Shown: positions 1 through 7,182 of the stretch, piece by piece | How the letters are laid out: every line of letters starts with the position of its first letter | How positions within the stretch are numbered: position 1 is the first letter of the stretch | NCBI GenBank assembly: GCA_937967345.1 | Contig: CALBTN010000011.1 | Location: 1-8,327 of the forward strand | DNA: 8,327 bases | Origin: an uncultured Rubrivivax sp. | GTDB lineage: Bacteria > Pseudomonadota > Gammaproteobacteria > Burkholderiales > Burkholderiaceae_C | Direction of reading: 5' to 3' | Notes under the pieces: generated by a model | The model's input: only the letters and a program-made list of their open reading frames with translations | The model's database searches: none | What the model was told of the DNA's origin: nothing | Position numbers and translations under genes: made by a program

Positions 1-868
1 CGCGCAGCTCGGTCTCGCTGCTGGCGTTGGAGACGTTGCCCATCTTGCGCTTCAGCCGCAGTACCTGCAGCGGGTTCTTGCTGCCGTCGGGGCGCCAGCG
101 CGGCAGCAAGAAGCAGCTCAGCCCGCCATCGGTCTGCGCCAGCACCAGGAAGGCATCGCACATCGGCGCCGAGACGAAGTACTTGTGACCCACCAGCTCG
201 TAGGCCGCACCGGGCCCTTCGGCCGCACCCAGCGGGTAGGCGCGCGTGGTGTTGGCGCGCACGTCGGAGCCGCCTTGCTTCTCAGTCATCGCCATGCCGA
301 TGGTCAGGCCGGCCTTGCGCGCATCGGGCAGGTTGCGCGGGTCGTAGACGCGCGCGGTGATCTTCGGCACCCAGGCGTCGGCCAACACCGGCGTGGTCTG
401 CAGCGCCGGCACCGCGGCAAAGGTCATGGTGACCGGGCAGCCGTGGCCGGCCTCGACCTGGGTCTGCATGTAGTACGCCGCGCTGCGCGCCACGTGCGCG
501 CCGGGCTTGGGTTCGACCCACGGCGACGCATGGATGCCGTGTTCGATGGCGCTGCGCATCAGCTGGTGGTAGGCCGGGTGGAACTTGACCAGGTCGATGC
601 GGCGGCCGAAGCGGTCGTGCGTATCGAGCACCGGCGGGTTCTGGTTCGCCAGCACGCCCAGCTCCAGGTAGTCGGCCGATCCGGCCAGGCGGCCGAAATC
701 GCCCAGCGCGTCATCCGCCCAACCCGCGCCTTCGCGCTGCACCGCCTCGACCAGCGCCGCATCCTGGCGGTACATGTCGTAGTCGAGCAGTTCGGTGCCG
801 ACGTTGTGCACTTCGTGGGTTTCGGCCAGCGCGAGGCCGTCGTGGCGCAGCGGGTCGGGGGCATTCAT
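1..868 (-). CDS. aidB: AidB-like acyl-CoA dehydrogenase, C-terminus outside window
   Basis: This is the N-terminal 289 codons of a flavin-dependent acyl-CoA dehydrogenase of the AidB type. E. coli AidB has about 540 residues, so roughly the first half is visible. The match to AidB is by recalled family sequence: an EAVQREGAGW stretch near residue 41, NQNPPVLDTHDRFGRR, QVEAGHGCPVTMTFA, and MTEKQGGSDVRANTT at residues 194-208, followed by GHKYFVSAPMCDAFLVLAQT and GLSCFLLPR. AidB binds FAD and double-stranded DNA and is implicated in limiting alkylation damage; its weak isovaleryl-CoA dehydrogenase activity explains the alternative annotation. The start chosen is the ATG at 868. It is preceded by AGGAGA (876-881) with a 7-nt spacer, and it overlaps the stop of the upstream regulator gene as ATGA, so translation is probably coupled. 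A second ATG at 864 is in another frame and does not give this protein. The C-terminal four-helix domain and the catalytic region cannot be checked here. Confidence 0.9.
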   Translation of the reverse strand, partial: MNAPDPLRHDGLALAETHEVHNVGTELLDYDMYRQDAALVEAVQREGAGWADDALGDFGRLAGSADYLELGVLANQNPPVLDTHDRFGRRIDLVKFHPAYHQLMRSAIEHGIHASPWVEPKPGAHVARSAAYYMQTQVEAGHGCPVTMTFAAVPALQTTPVLADAWVPKITARVYDPRNLPDARKAGLTIGMAMTEKQGGSDVRANTTRAYPLGAAEGPGAAYELVGHKYFVSAPMCDAFLVLAQTDGGLSCFLLPRWRPDGSKNPLQVLRLKRKMGNVSNASSETELR

Positions 869-1722
869 CGCGGGTTCTCCTGGGTGAGTTCGGACTCGAG
901 ACGGGGTGCGCCGGGCGCCGCGCCCGGTGCGCGCAGGGCCGCCAGATACTGCTGCCACAGGGTCTGGCCCACGGCGTCGTGGCGCGTGACGGCGGCGAGG
1001 AACCGCTGGCGCGATTCGGCATCGACCAGCGGCGGCGGCAGCCAGGGGTCGAACACCCGCTGGCGGATCGCCTGGTGGCCCAGCTCGAAGGCTTCGCGTG
1101 CCGCGCGCGCCAGCGGCAGCGCGTGCGCGCCGTCCAGCCAGGCCGACAAGCGGACGGTGGTGGCGCGGTAGCCGGCATCGAGCTGCGCGCCGTCCCACAG
1201 CGTGCGCGCGCGCTGCGCCGCATCGGGGGCGAGCGCACTCAAGGCGAAGGCGGTGCCGGCATCGCTGCCGCTGCCCAGCAGCGCCTGCAGCCGCGCGCGC
1301 AGCGCGGCCACGCCGCCGGCCAGGTTGTCGGGGCGCAGGTACAGGCCGCGTTCGAACTCGGCCAGACCCAGCAGGGCGAACGCGCGTTCGCGCGCGCGCA
1401 ATGCGGCACGGTCGCCGCGCCCGGCCGCGCCGGCGTGCACCGCGATCCACTCGCCGTTCCAGGCAGCCGTCTGCGCCGCCGGGTCGCGCCAGCGGCCGAC
1501 GTCATCGGCCAGCGGCCGCGCCATCGGCCCCAGCGCATAGGCGCCGCGGCGCGGCGCCACCAGCCAGCCGCCCGCCACCGCGCGCGCCAAGGCAACGCGG
1601 ATGCTGTTCGGCGCGTGGCCGAACAGCGCACCGGCACCGAGCAGCTCGCGCACACCCAAAGCGGCATCGGCGCGGGCCTGCGCGCCCAGCAGCAGGTGCA
1701 GGATCAACGCGCGCGGTTTCAT
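865..1722 (-). CDS. PaaX-family transcriptional regulator
   Basis: This 285-residue protein resembles PaaX, the repressor of phenylacetate catabolism that is released by phenylacetyl-CoA. Visible family traits are an N-terminal winged-helix segment (about residues 22-65, ending in GGWLVAPRRGAYALG), the W-NGEW-IAVHAG strand at about 88-98, and the sequence RGLYLRPDNL at 125-134, which is close to the PaaX-type 'L.VRPDNL' motif. The length is typical of the family. The start is the ATG at 1722; the frame is closed by TAA ten bases upstream (1732-1734), so no longer form is possible. The preceding SD is weak (AGG close to the ATG). The stop overlaps the ATG of the aidB-like gene by 4 bp, so the two form one operon. 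Because its partner is an AidB-type gene and not a paa gene, the ligand is probably not phenylacetyl-CoA; autoregulation of the operon is the simplest inference. The family call is firm; the ligand is unknown. Confidence 0.82.
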   Translation of the reverse strand: MKPRALILHLLLGAQARADAALGVRELLGAGALFGHAPNSIRVALARAVAGGWLVAPRRGAYALGPMARPLADDVGRWRDPAAQTAAWNGEWIAVHAGAAGRGDRAALRARERAFALLGLAEFERGLYLRPDNLAGGVAALRARLQALLGSGSDAGTAFALSALAPDAAQRARTLWDGAQLDAGYRATTVRLSAWLDGAHALPLARAAREAFELGHQAIRQRVFDPWLPPPLVDAESRQRFLAAVTRHDAVGQTLWQQYLAALRAPGAAPGAPRLESELTQENPR

Positions 1723-1728
1723 GCCTGG

Positions 1729-1770
1729 ATATTACGCACGATTGCACTATTCGTCCATAGTACGTAATAT
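1729..1770 (-). promoter_or_regulatory. Nested inverted repeats, putative operator of the paaX-like/aidB operon
   Basis: An exact 8-bp inverted repeat, ATATTACG at 1729-1736 and CGTAATAT at 1763-1770, is separated by 26 bp. Inside it lies a second repeat, ACTAT (1746-1750) and ATAGT (1757-1761), with a 6-bp spacer. The sequence is AT-rich in an otherwise GC-rich neighbourhood. It lies directly upstream of the regulator's ATG, with one arm only 7-14 nt from it, so a bound protein would block transcription start or ribosome access. The assignment as an operator for the adjacent PaaX-family protein is inference. TACTAT on the minus strand (1757-1762) could be a -10 element, but I see no good -35. 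Confidence 0.45.
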
Positions 1771-1777
1771 TTTGTGG

Positions 1778-1823
1778 CCGATCGGGGGGGTCGGGGCGAT
1801 CGGACAGCGCGGCCCAGCGCCGC
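1778..1823 (-). terminator. Tandem hairpins just after dnaE2, possible transcription end
   Basis: Two potential hairpins follow the dnaE2 stop codon on the minus strand. The first pairs GCGGC (1819-1823) with GCCGC (1809-1813) around a 5-nt loop. The second pairs CCGATCG (1797-1803) with CGATCGG (1778-1784) around a C-rich 12-nt loop; each arm contains the self-complementary CGATCG. No run of U follows, so this is not a canonical intrinsic terminator. It may still end or stabilise the mutasome transcript before the next operon. The role is speculative; the repeats themselves are plain in the sequence. Confidence 0.3.
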
Positions 1824-4800
1824 TCACCTGAAGTCGCGCGACGCGGTGCGCAGCCGCCCCAGCAGCGCCGACAAGTCGTTCAGCTGCGCGGCAATCAGGT
1901 TCTTCACCTCGCCCTCGCGCTGCCAGGTGCCGTGCACTTCCAGCAGCCGCGAGCGCAGCAGCGGCAGCCGCTGCCGCTCGCGCAGCGTGCGCCAGACGAT
2001 CACCTGCACCACGCCGGTTTCGTCTTCCAGGCTGACGAAGACGGTGCCGTTGGCGGTCTCGGGCCGCTGGCGCAGCGTGACGATGCCGGCGTAGCGCACG
2101 AAGCGGCCGTTGCCCACGCGCTGCAGCTCGGCCGCGGTCGCCAGCCGCCGCCGGCGCAACTGCGGCCGCAGCAGCGCCAGCGGGTGGCTGCGCAGCGTCA
2201 AACCGACGCTGGCGTAGTCGTGCAGCACTTCTTCGCCTTCGCTCGCCGCGTCCAGCTCGAGCCAGGGCTCGGCCACCGCCGCGCCGCGCAGCAGCCGCGG
2301 CGCCGGCTGCCACGCCGCGGCGTCCCACACCTGCTGGCGGCGGTGGCCGCTCAGGCTGGCCAAGGCATCGGCGCCGGCCAGCAGCCGCAGCTCGCGCGCG
2401 TCCAGCTGCGCGCGCTGCGCCAGGTCTTCGGCGCCGTCGAAGGGCGCCACCGCGCGCGCGGCCATCACGCGCAACGCGGCCGCCTCGCCCAGGCCCGACA
2501 CCAGCCGCAGCCCCAGGCGCACCGCCGGGGTGCCGGGCAGGTCTTCCAGCGTGCAGTCGTGGCCGCTGTGCATCACGTCGGCACCGCGCACCACCACGCC
2601 ATGGCGGCGCGCGTCCTGCACCAGTTGCGACGGCGAATAAAAGCCCAGCGGCTGCGAGTTCAGCAGCGCCGCCAGAAATTCGGCCGGGTGATGGCACTTG
2701 AGCCAGCACGACGCGTACACCAGCAGCGCGAACGACGCCGCGTGCGACTCCGGGAAGCCGTATTCGCTGAAGCCCTTGATCTGCTCGAAGATCGCCTGCG
2801 CGAAGGCCGCGTCGTAGCCGCGCGCGGTCATGCCGTCGATCAGCTTGTCGCGGTACTGCTCGAGGCCGCCCTTGCGCTTCCACGCCGCCATCGAGCGGCG
2901 CAGCTGGTCGGCCTCGCCCGGGGTAAAGCCGGCGGCCAGGATCGCCACCTGCATCACCTGCTCCTGGAAGATCGGCACGCCCAGCGTGCGCTGCAGCGCT
3001 TCGCGCAGCGCCTGGCTGGGGTAGACCACCGGCACCTTGCCCTGGCGGCGGTTCAGGTACGGGTGCACCATCTGCCCCTGGATCGGCCCGGGGCGCACGA
3101 TCGCGACCTCGATCACCAGGTCGTAAAAGCAGCGCGGGCGCAGCCGCGGCAGCATCGACATCTGGGCGCGGCTTTCGATCTGGAACACGCCCACGGTGTC
3201 GGCACGGCAGATCATGTCGTAGGTGGCTGCGTCCTCGGCCGGGATGTCCTGCATCTCGAACGCGTGGCCCTTGCGCGCGCCGACGAATTCAAGGCAACGC
3301 CGGATCGCCGACAGCATGCCCAGCGCCAGCACGTCGACCTTCAGCAGGCCCAGCGCGTCGAGGTCGTCCTTGTCCCACTCGACCACGGTGCGCTCGGGCA
3401 TCGCGGCGTTTTGCACCGGCACGATGCGCGTCAGCGGATCGCGCGTCAGCACGAAGCCGCCCGGGTGCTGCGACAGGTGGCGCGGAAAGCCGCGCAGCTG
3501 CTCGGTGAGCGCCAGCAGCTGACGCACCGCCAGATCGTCGGCGTCGAGCCCGGCCTCGGCCAGGCGCGCCGGCAGGGTCTCGCGCGCGTCCCACCACGCC
3601 AGGTTGGCGCCGAGCGCGTCGAGCTGCGCCGGCGCGAAGCCCAGCGCCTTGCCGGCGTCGCGCAGCGCGCTCTTGGTGCGGTAGCTGATCACCACCGCGG
3701 CGAGCGCGGCGCGGTGGCGGCCGTACTTGGCGTAAAGGTGCTGGATCACCTCCTCGCGCCGCTGGTGCTCGAAGTCGATGTCGATGTCGGGCGGCTCGTT
3801 GCGCTCGCGGCTGATGAAGCGCTCGAACAGCAGCGTGGCCCGCTTCGGGTCGACCTCGGTGACGCCGAGGCAGTAGCAGACGACCGAGGTGGCCGCGCTG
3901 CCGCGCCCCTGGCACAGGATGCGGCGCGAGCGCGCGAAGCGCACGATGTCGGCCACGGTGAGGAAGTAGTGCTCGTAGCGCAGCCGCGCGATCAGCTGCA
4001 GCTCGTGCTCGATCTGCAACTGCACCTGGGCCGGCACGCCTTCGGGCCAGCGCTGGCCCGCGCCTTCGTAGGTCAGGCGGCGCAGGTACGACGCCGGCGT
4101 CTCGCCGCGCGGCACCACCTCGTCCGGGTACTGGTAGCGCAGCTCATCCAGCGAGAAATCGCAGCGCGCGGCGACCTGCAGCGTTTGCTCCAGCAGCGCC
4201 GCGGCGTAGGTCTGCGCCAGGCGCAGCCGCGAGCGCAGGTGGCGCTCGGCGTTGGGCTGCAGCTGCGAGCCGCAGGCGCCAAGCGGGCGGCCCAACCGCG
4301 TCGCGGTGAGCAGATCCTGCAACGGCTTGCGCGAGCGCAGGTGCATGTGCACGTCGCCGCTGGCCACCAGCGGCAGCGCCCAGCGCTGGCCCAGGCCATG
4401 CAGCCGCTGCAGCCAGCGCTCGTCGCCGATCTCGCGCAGCAACTCCAGCGCCAGCCAGCAGCGGCCGGCGAAGCGCTCGCGCAGCCAGCGCGCGATGCCG
4501 TCGAGCTGCGCATCGCTGCTGGCGCGCGCCGCGCAGGCCAGCACCACGCAGTGCGGCAGCTCGCCCGGCGCGATGTCGTCGGCGTGCAGCATGTAGCTGC
4601 CCTTGGTCGGCGAGCGCCGCCGCAGCCGGGTGATGAATTCGCACAGCGCGCCGTAACCCTGCCGGTTGCAAGCCAGCGCGACCAGCACGAAAGGCGCGTC
4701 GCCACCGACCTGGAACTGGCTGCCCACCAGCAGCTTCAGCGCGTGCGCCTTGGCCGCGACGTGCGCGCGCACCATGCCGGCCATCGAACATTCGTCGGCC

Positions 4801-4934
4801 AGCGCCAGCGCGCTGTAGCCCAGCGCCTTGGCGCGCGCCACCAGCTCCTCGGGCCAGCTCGCGCCACGCAGGAACGAGAAGTTCGACAGGCAGTGCAGCT
4901 CGGCATAACCGGGCAGCGCGGCGGGCGCGACCAT
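1824..4934 (-). CDS. dnaE2: Error-prone DNA polymerase DnaE2 (ImuC)
   Basis: This 1036-residue C-family DNA polymerase is the catalytic subunit of the SOS mutasome and synthesises DNA across lesions with loss of fidelity. The N-terminal PHP domain begins YAELHCLSNFSFLRGAS (residues 10-26), a DnaE2 signature. It continues with ALADECSMAGM and GDVHMH (193-198). The polymerase core shows GRGSAATS (343-350), PDIDIDF (382-388) and KVDVLALG with D534; these carry the three catalytic aspartates of the DnaE family, so the enzyme should be active. FQEQVMQVA and GFSEYGFPESHAASFALL follow. An OB-fold-like segment lies at about 940-985, and the length fits DnaE2, not the longer replicative DnaE. The frame stays open far upstream to 5354, but family alignment and the imuB gene set the start at the ATG at 4934, 11 nt after the imuB stop. 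No clear SD is visible, so translation may depend on coupling with imuB. Confidence 0.95.
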   Translation of the reverse strand: MVAPAALPGYAELHCLSNFSFLRGASWPEELVARAKALGYSALALADECSMAGMVRAHVAAKAHALKLLVGSQFQVGGDAPFVLVALACNRQGYGALCEFITRLRRRSPTKGSYMLHADDIAPGELPHCVVLACAARASSDAQLDGIARWLRERFAGRCWLALELLREIGDERWLQRLHGLGQRWALPLVASGDVHMHLRSRKPLQDLLTATRLGRPLGACGSQLQPNAERHLRSRLRLAQTYAAALLEQTLQVAARCDFSLDELRYQYPDEVVPRGETPASYLRRLTYEGAGQRWPEGVPAQVQLQIEHELQLIARLRYEHYFLTVADIVRFARSRRILCQGRGSAATSVVCYCLGVTEVDPKRATLLFERFISRERNEPPDIDIDFEHQRREEVIQHLYAKYGRHRAALAAVVISYRTKSALRDAGKALGFAPAQLDALGANLAWWDARETLPARLAEAGLDADDLAVRQLLALTEQLRGFPRHLSQHPGGFVLTRDPLTRIVPVQNAAMPERTVVEWDKDDLDALGLLKVDVLALGMLSAIRRCLEFVGARKGHAFEMQDIPAEDAATYDMICRADTVGVFQIESRAQMSMLPRLRPRCFYDLVIEVAIVRPGPIQGQMVHPYLNRRQGKVPVVYPSQALREALQRTLGVPIFQEQVMQVAILAAGFTPGEADQLRRSMAAWKRKGGLEQYRDKLIDGMTARGYDAAFAQAIFEQIKGFSEYGFPESHAASFALLVYASCWLKCHHPAEFLAALLNSQPLGFYSPSQLVQDARRHGVVVRGADVMHSGHDCTLEDLPGTPAVRLGLRLVSGLGEAAALRVMAARAVAPFDGAEDLAQRAQLDARELRLLAGADALASLSGHRRQQVWDAAAWQPAPRLLRGAAVAEPWLELDAASEGEEVLHDYASVGLTLRSHPLALLRPQLRRRRLATAAELQRVGNGRFVRYAGIVTLRQRPETANGTVFVSLEDETGVVQVIVWRTLRERQRLPLLRSRLLEVHGTWQREGEVKNLIAAQLNDLSALLGRLRTASRDFR

Positions 4935-4945
4935 GGCCGGGCCGA

Positions 4946-6370
4946 TCAGGCGAACACGCCGTGCAGGTACCAGGCGCTGGCCTCGCCGGCACTGCGCTGG
5001 CGGAAGATCCACAGCACGCCGGCGTGCTCGCTCAGCGCCACCCAGTAGTCGCGCTCGACCTGCCCGGTGTGCTGCGCGCCGCCTGGCGCCAGACGGTGCC
5101 ACCAGCCGCCTTCGATGCGGTGCGGGCCGAGCAGCAGTTGCAGCGGCCCCTGGTAGATCGGCCGCTCGCCGCGCAGCGCCAGCCGCAGCGGCGGCGCCAG
5201 CACGAAGCTGGGCTGCGGCAGCGCCGCCAGCGCCGGCGGCAGCGCGCGCCTGGCGGGCAGCGGGGCTGGCACTGGGGCTGGCACTGGGGCTGGCACTGGG
5301 GCGGGCACTGGGGCGGACACTGGGGCCGACGCCGGCTGCCAGCGCTGCGCCCATTCCGGCCGGTGGTCGTCGGCCAGCGTGGCCCGCAGCACGCGCTCGG
5401 GCCCGAGCCGCGCGGCGATGCGCTCCAGCACCAGCGCCAGCGGTTCGCCCGCGCGCCGCTCATCGGGCAGCAGCGACGCGCTGGCCGGTGCCAGCGCGGC
5501 GACGTCGAGCGCGCGCAGCGCCAGCTCGCCCACCGGCGCGGCCAGCGTCAGCCGCGCCAGTTGTTCGGCCAGCAGCCGGCTGAAGTGCTCGGCCTCGCGC
5601 ATCGGCTGCGCGGTGCGCACGGTGAGCTCGCCGCCCTCGCCGGCCTCGCGCGCGCGCATCGCGTCATGCGCCCAGCGCAGCGTGAAGCCGCCGGCACCCG
5701 CATGCCGCGCCGCGAGCCAGCCGCACATCTGCAGCAGCAGGCGGCGCGCGCCGAACAACAGGGCCGGCGCCGCATCGACGCGCGCGGGCAACTCGAGCCG
5801 GGCCTCGAAGCTGGGCGGCAGGGTGACCCAGTCGTGCCCCTCGGGGCGCAGGCCGTAGGCGCGGTCGAGCGCTTCGAGCAAGGCGGCATCGAAGCGCCGC
5901 GCGATGCCGCCGCGCGGCAGCTTGCGCACATCGCCCAGCGTCGCGCAGCCCAGTTGCTGCAAGGTGGTGCGGTGCGGCTGCGTGGCGCTCAGCACGCGCA
6001 GCGGCAGTGCATCGAGCAACGCGGCCAAGGCGCGCGGTGCGCCGGCCTCGATGTCGCCGAGCCCCCGATCGAGTCCTTGATCGACCCCCCCGTGCCCTGC
6101 GCGCCCGAACGCCAGCGCCGCCAGGCTGTTCGGCGCCCAGGCCAGCGCGCCCGCGCCGAGCTCGGCCGCCGCGGCGCGAATGCGCTCGCGCAGCGCCGCC
6201 TTGCCGCCGAACAGCCGCGCGCTGGCCTGCAGCTCCATGACGACGGCTTCTTCGGCGACGGCCACGCGCGGGGTGAACTGCAGCGCCCACGCGGCCGGCC
6301 CGAGCAGCGCATCAATGGGCGGCGGCGTGCCGTCGCGGCGCGGCGGGAACAGCAGCGCGGCCCACCACAT
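4946..6370 (-). CDS. imuB: ImuB, Y-family polymerase-like mutasome hub protein
   Basis: This 474-residue protein belongs to the ImuB branch of the Y-family polymerases. ImuB does not polymerise; it is thought to link DnaE2, ImuA and the beta sliding clamp. Recognisable parts are AAWALQFTPRVAVAEEAVVMELQASARLFGG (residues 26-56), the segment LGCATLGDVRKLPRGGIARRF typical of the HhH/thumb region, a little-finger-like part to about residue 345, a proline-rich repeat linker (349-372), and the ImuB C-terminal domain GPLQLLLGPHRIEGGWW…RDYWV…WIFRQ…WYLHGVFA. The acidic metal-binding motif near the N-terminus of active Y-family enzymes is absent (sequence MWWAALLFPPRR), and the catalytic 'DE' position reads ME (45-46). 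I see no canonical QL-x-LF clamp motif. The gene starts 59 bp inside the end of imuA in another frame, and its SD is poor, so it is probably translated by coupling. Confidence 0.92.
   Translation of the reverse strand: MWWAALLFPPRRDGTPPPIDALLGPAAWALQFTPRVAVAEEAVVMELQASARLFGGKAALRERIRAAAAELGAGALAWAPNSLAALAFGRAGHGGVDQGLDRGLGDIEAGAPRALAALLDALPLRVLSATQPHRTTLQQLGCATLGDVRKLPRGGIARRFDAALLEALDRAYGLRPEGHDWVTLPPSFEARLELPARVDAAPALLFGARRLLLQMCGWLAARHAGAGGFTLRWAHDAMRAREAGEGGELTVRTAQPMREAEHFSRLLAEQLARLTLAAPVGELALRALDVAALAPASASLLPDERRAGEPLALVLERIAARLGPERVLRATLADDHRPEWAQRWQPASAPVSAPVPAPVPAPVPAPVPAPLPARRALPPALAALPQPSFVLAPPLRLALRGERPIYQGPLQLLLGPHRIEGGWWHRLAPGGAQHTGQVERDYWVALSEHAGVLWIFRQRSAGEASAWYLHGVFA
5262..5321. 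repeat. 12-bp tandem repeat, five copies, within imuB
   Basis: On the plus strand the unit GGGGCTGGCACT is perfect in three consecutive copies (5262-5297). It continues as two one- or two-base variants (5298-5309 and 5310-5321) and fades into a degenerate copy up to about 5333. On the coding (minus) strand each copy encodes Ala-Pro-Val-Pro, giving a linker at ImuB residues 349-372. As the unit is a multiple of three, gain or loss of copies by slippage keeps the frame. Confidence 0.95.
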
Positions 6371-7127
6371 CGGGGAGCAGCTCGCGGTGGATCAGCCGGC
6401 TCGGCCGGCACAGCCGGGGCGTCAGCACCGACGCCAACCCCCCCGGCACCGAGGGCAGCCGCAGCACGCCGTCGAAGGCCGGCCCGCGGCGCTTCAGGAT
6501 GCGCAGGTGCAGCTCCCAATCGAGCCCGAAGCCGACCTGCACGCGCAGCGGGGCGGCCGAGGCCTCGTGCTGCGCCGCCTGCGGCCGGCACAGGAACACC
6601 GGCCCGGCACCGGCCTGCGCGCGCAGCTGCAGCCGGCGCAACTGCTCGGGCCGCACCTGCGGCAGCCAGGCCACCACCGCCTGGTGCGCGTCGGACTGGA
6701 GCAGCTGCTCGGTGGCCCACAGCCGCTCGGCCGGCGCTTCGGCCTGGATCCACACGAAACGCCGCTCGTCCAGCCCCTGCTGGACCAGCCCGGGCAGATA
6801 GGGCTGGCGCGGCGGGCCGATCACCACCACCTGGGCGCCGCCGCGGGTCATCTGGCGCAACGCCGGGCACAGCAGCCGCCACTCGACCACCCCGGGCTGC
6901 GCGCTCAGCAGCTCGCAGATCGACCGGCAAGGCCAGCCCGCGCCCGGCAGCTGGGCATCCAAGCCGGGCCAGCCGGAGGGCACGACCGCCTCGGCCTGCG
7001 CCGCCAGCTGGTTGCCGCGCCACAGCGCGGCCTGAACCTGCGTTGGCAACCCCCGGCCGGCCGTCGCGTTCGCGCAAGCCGGCGCCAGAGGCGGCCTGCC
7101 GGTACCCGGGATTTCGTGAGGGCGCAT
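6312..7127 (-). CDS. imuA: ImuA, RecA/SulA-like mutasome accessory protein
   Basis: This 271-residue protein is the first gene of the LexA-controlled mutasome operon. ImuA resembles RecA in fold and works with ImuB to support DnaE2-dependent translesion synthesis; it is required for damage-induced mutagenesis in bacteria that carry it. The family stretch VPSGWPGLDAQLPGAGWP (residues 49-66) is clear. So is ICELLSAQPGVVEWRLL (70-86), which occupies the Walker A position of RecA but lacks the GKT/GKS residues. The C-terminal part includes LQLRAQAGAGPVFLCRP and LRILKRRGPAFDG. I chose the ATG at 7127; a TTG at 7151 in the same frame is possible and would add eight residues. Neither has a strong SD. 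The 3' end overlaps imuB by 59 bp in a different frame. The LexA box ends 55 nt upstream of the chosen start. Confidence 0.9.
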   Translation of the reverse strand: MRPHEIPGTGRPPLAPACANATAGRGLPTQVQAALWRGNQLAAQAEAVVPSGWPGLDAQLPGAGWPCRSICELLSAQPGVVEWRLLCPALRQMTRGGAQVVVIGPPRQPYLPGLVQQGLDERRFVWIQAEAPAERLWATEQLLQSDAHQAVVAWLPQVRPEQLRRLQLRAQAGAGPVFLCRPQAAQHEASAAPLRVQVGFGLDWELHLRILKRRGPAFDGVLRLPSVPGGLASVLTPRLCRPSRLIHRELLPDVVGRAAVPAAPRRHAAAH

Positions 7128-7182
7128 GAGGTGAAGACGGCCGGCTTGCAACAGCCATTCGCCGGGTTCGGGTCGAGTGAAG

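Noticed and set aside
185..1767. Plus-strand open frames opposite aidB and the PaaX-like gene
   Set aside because: Composition typical of antisense frames. The minus-strand proteins have clear family signatures and coupled starts.
1784..1796. G-quadruplex in the plus-strand G-run
   Set aside because: The run offers only about three usable tracts of three or more G within a short distance, not four.
1932..5048. Plus-strand open frame of over 1000 codons opposite dnaE2
   Set aside because: The translation is rich in Arg, Gln, His and Ala with no family features. It is the mirror of a GC-rich coding strand, and the real protein (DnaE2) is unmistakable on the other strand.
4935..5354. N-terminal extension of dnaE2 to 5354
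   Set aside because: The extra 140 residues are low-complexity Ala/Arg/Pro/Ser sequence read out of frame from imuB, including its 12-bp repeat. DnaE2 proteins begin close to YAELHCLSNFSF, as with the ATG at 4934.
4961..7129. Plus-strand open frame of about 720 codons opposite imuA and imuB
   Set aside because: Low-complexity antisense shadow of GC-rich genes, with no recognisable motif or ribosome binding site.
7125..7158. ATG at 7158 and TTG at 7151 as starts for imuA
   Set aside because: The ATG at 7158 is not in the imuA frame. The TTG at 7151 is in frame but has no SD advantage over the ATG at 7127, so it is kept only as an alternative.
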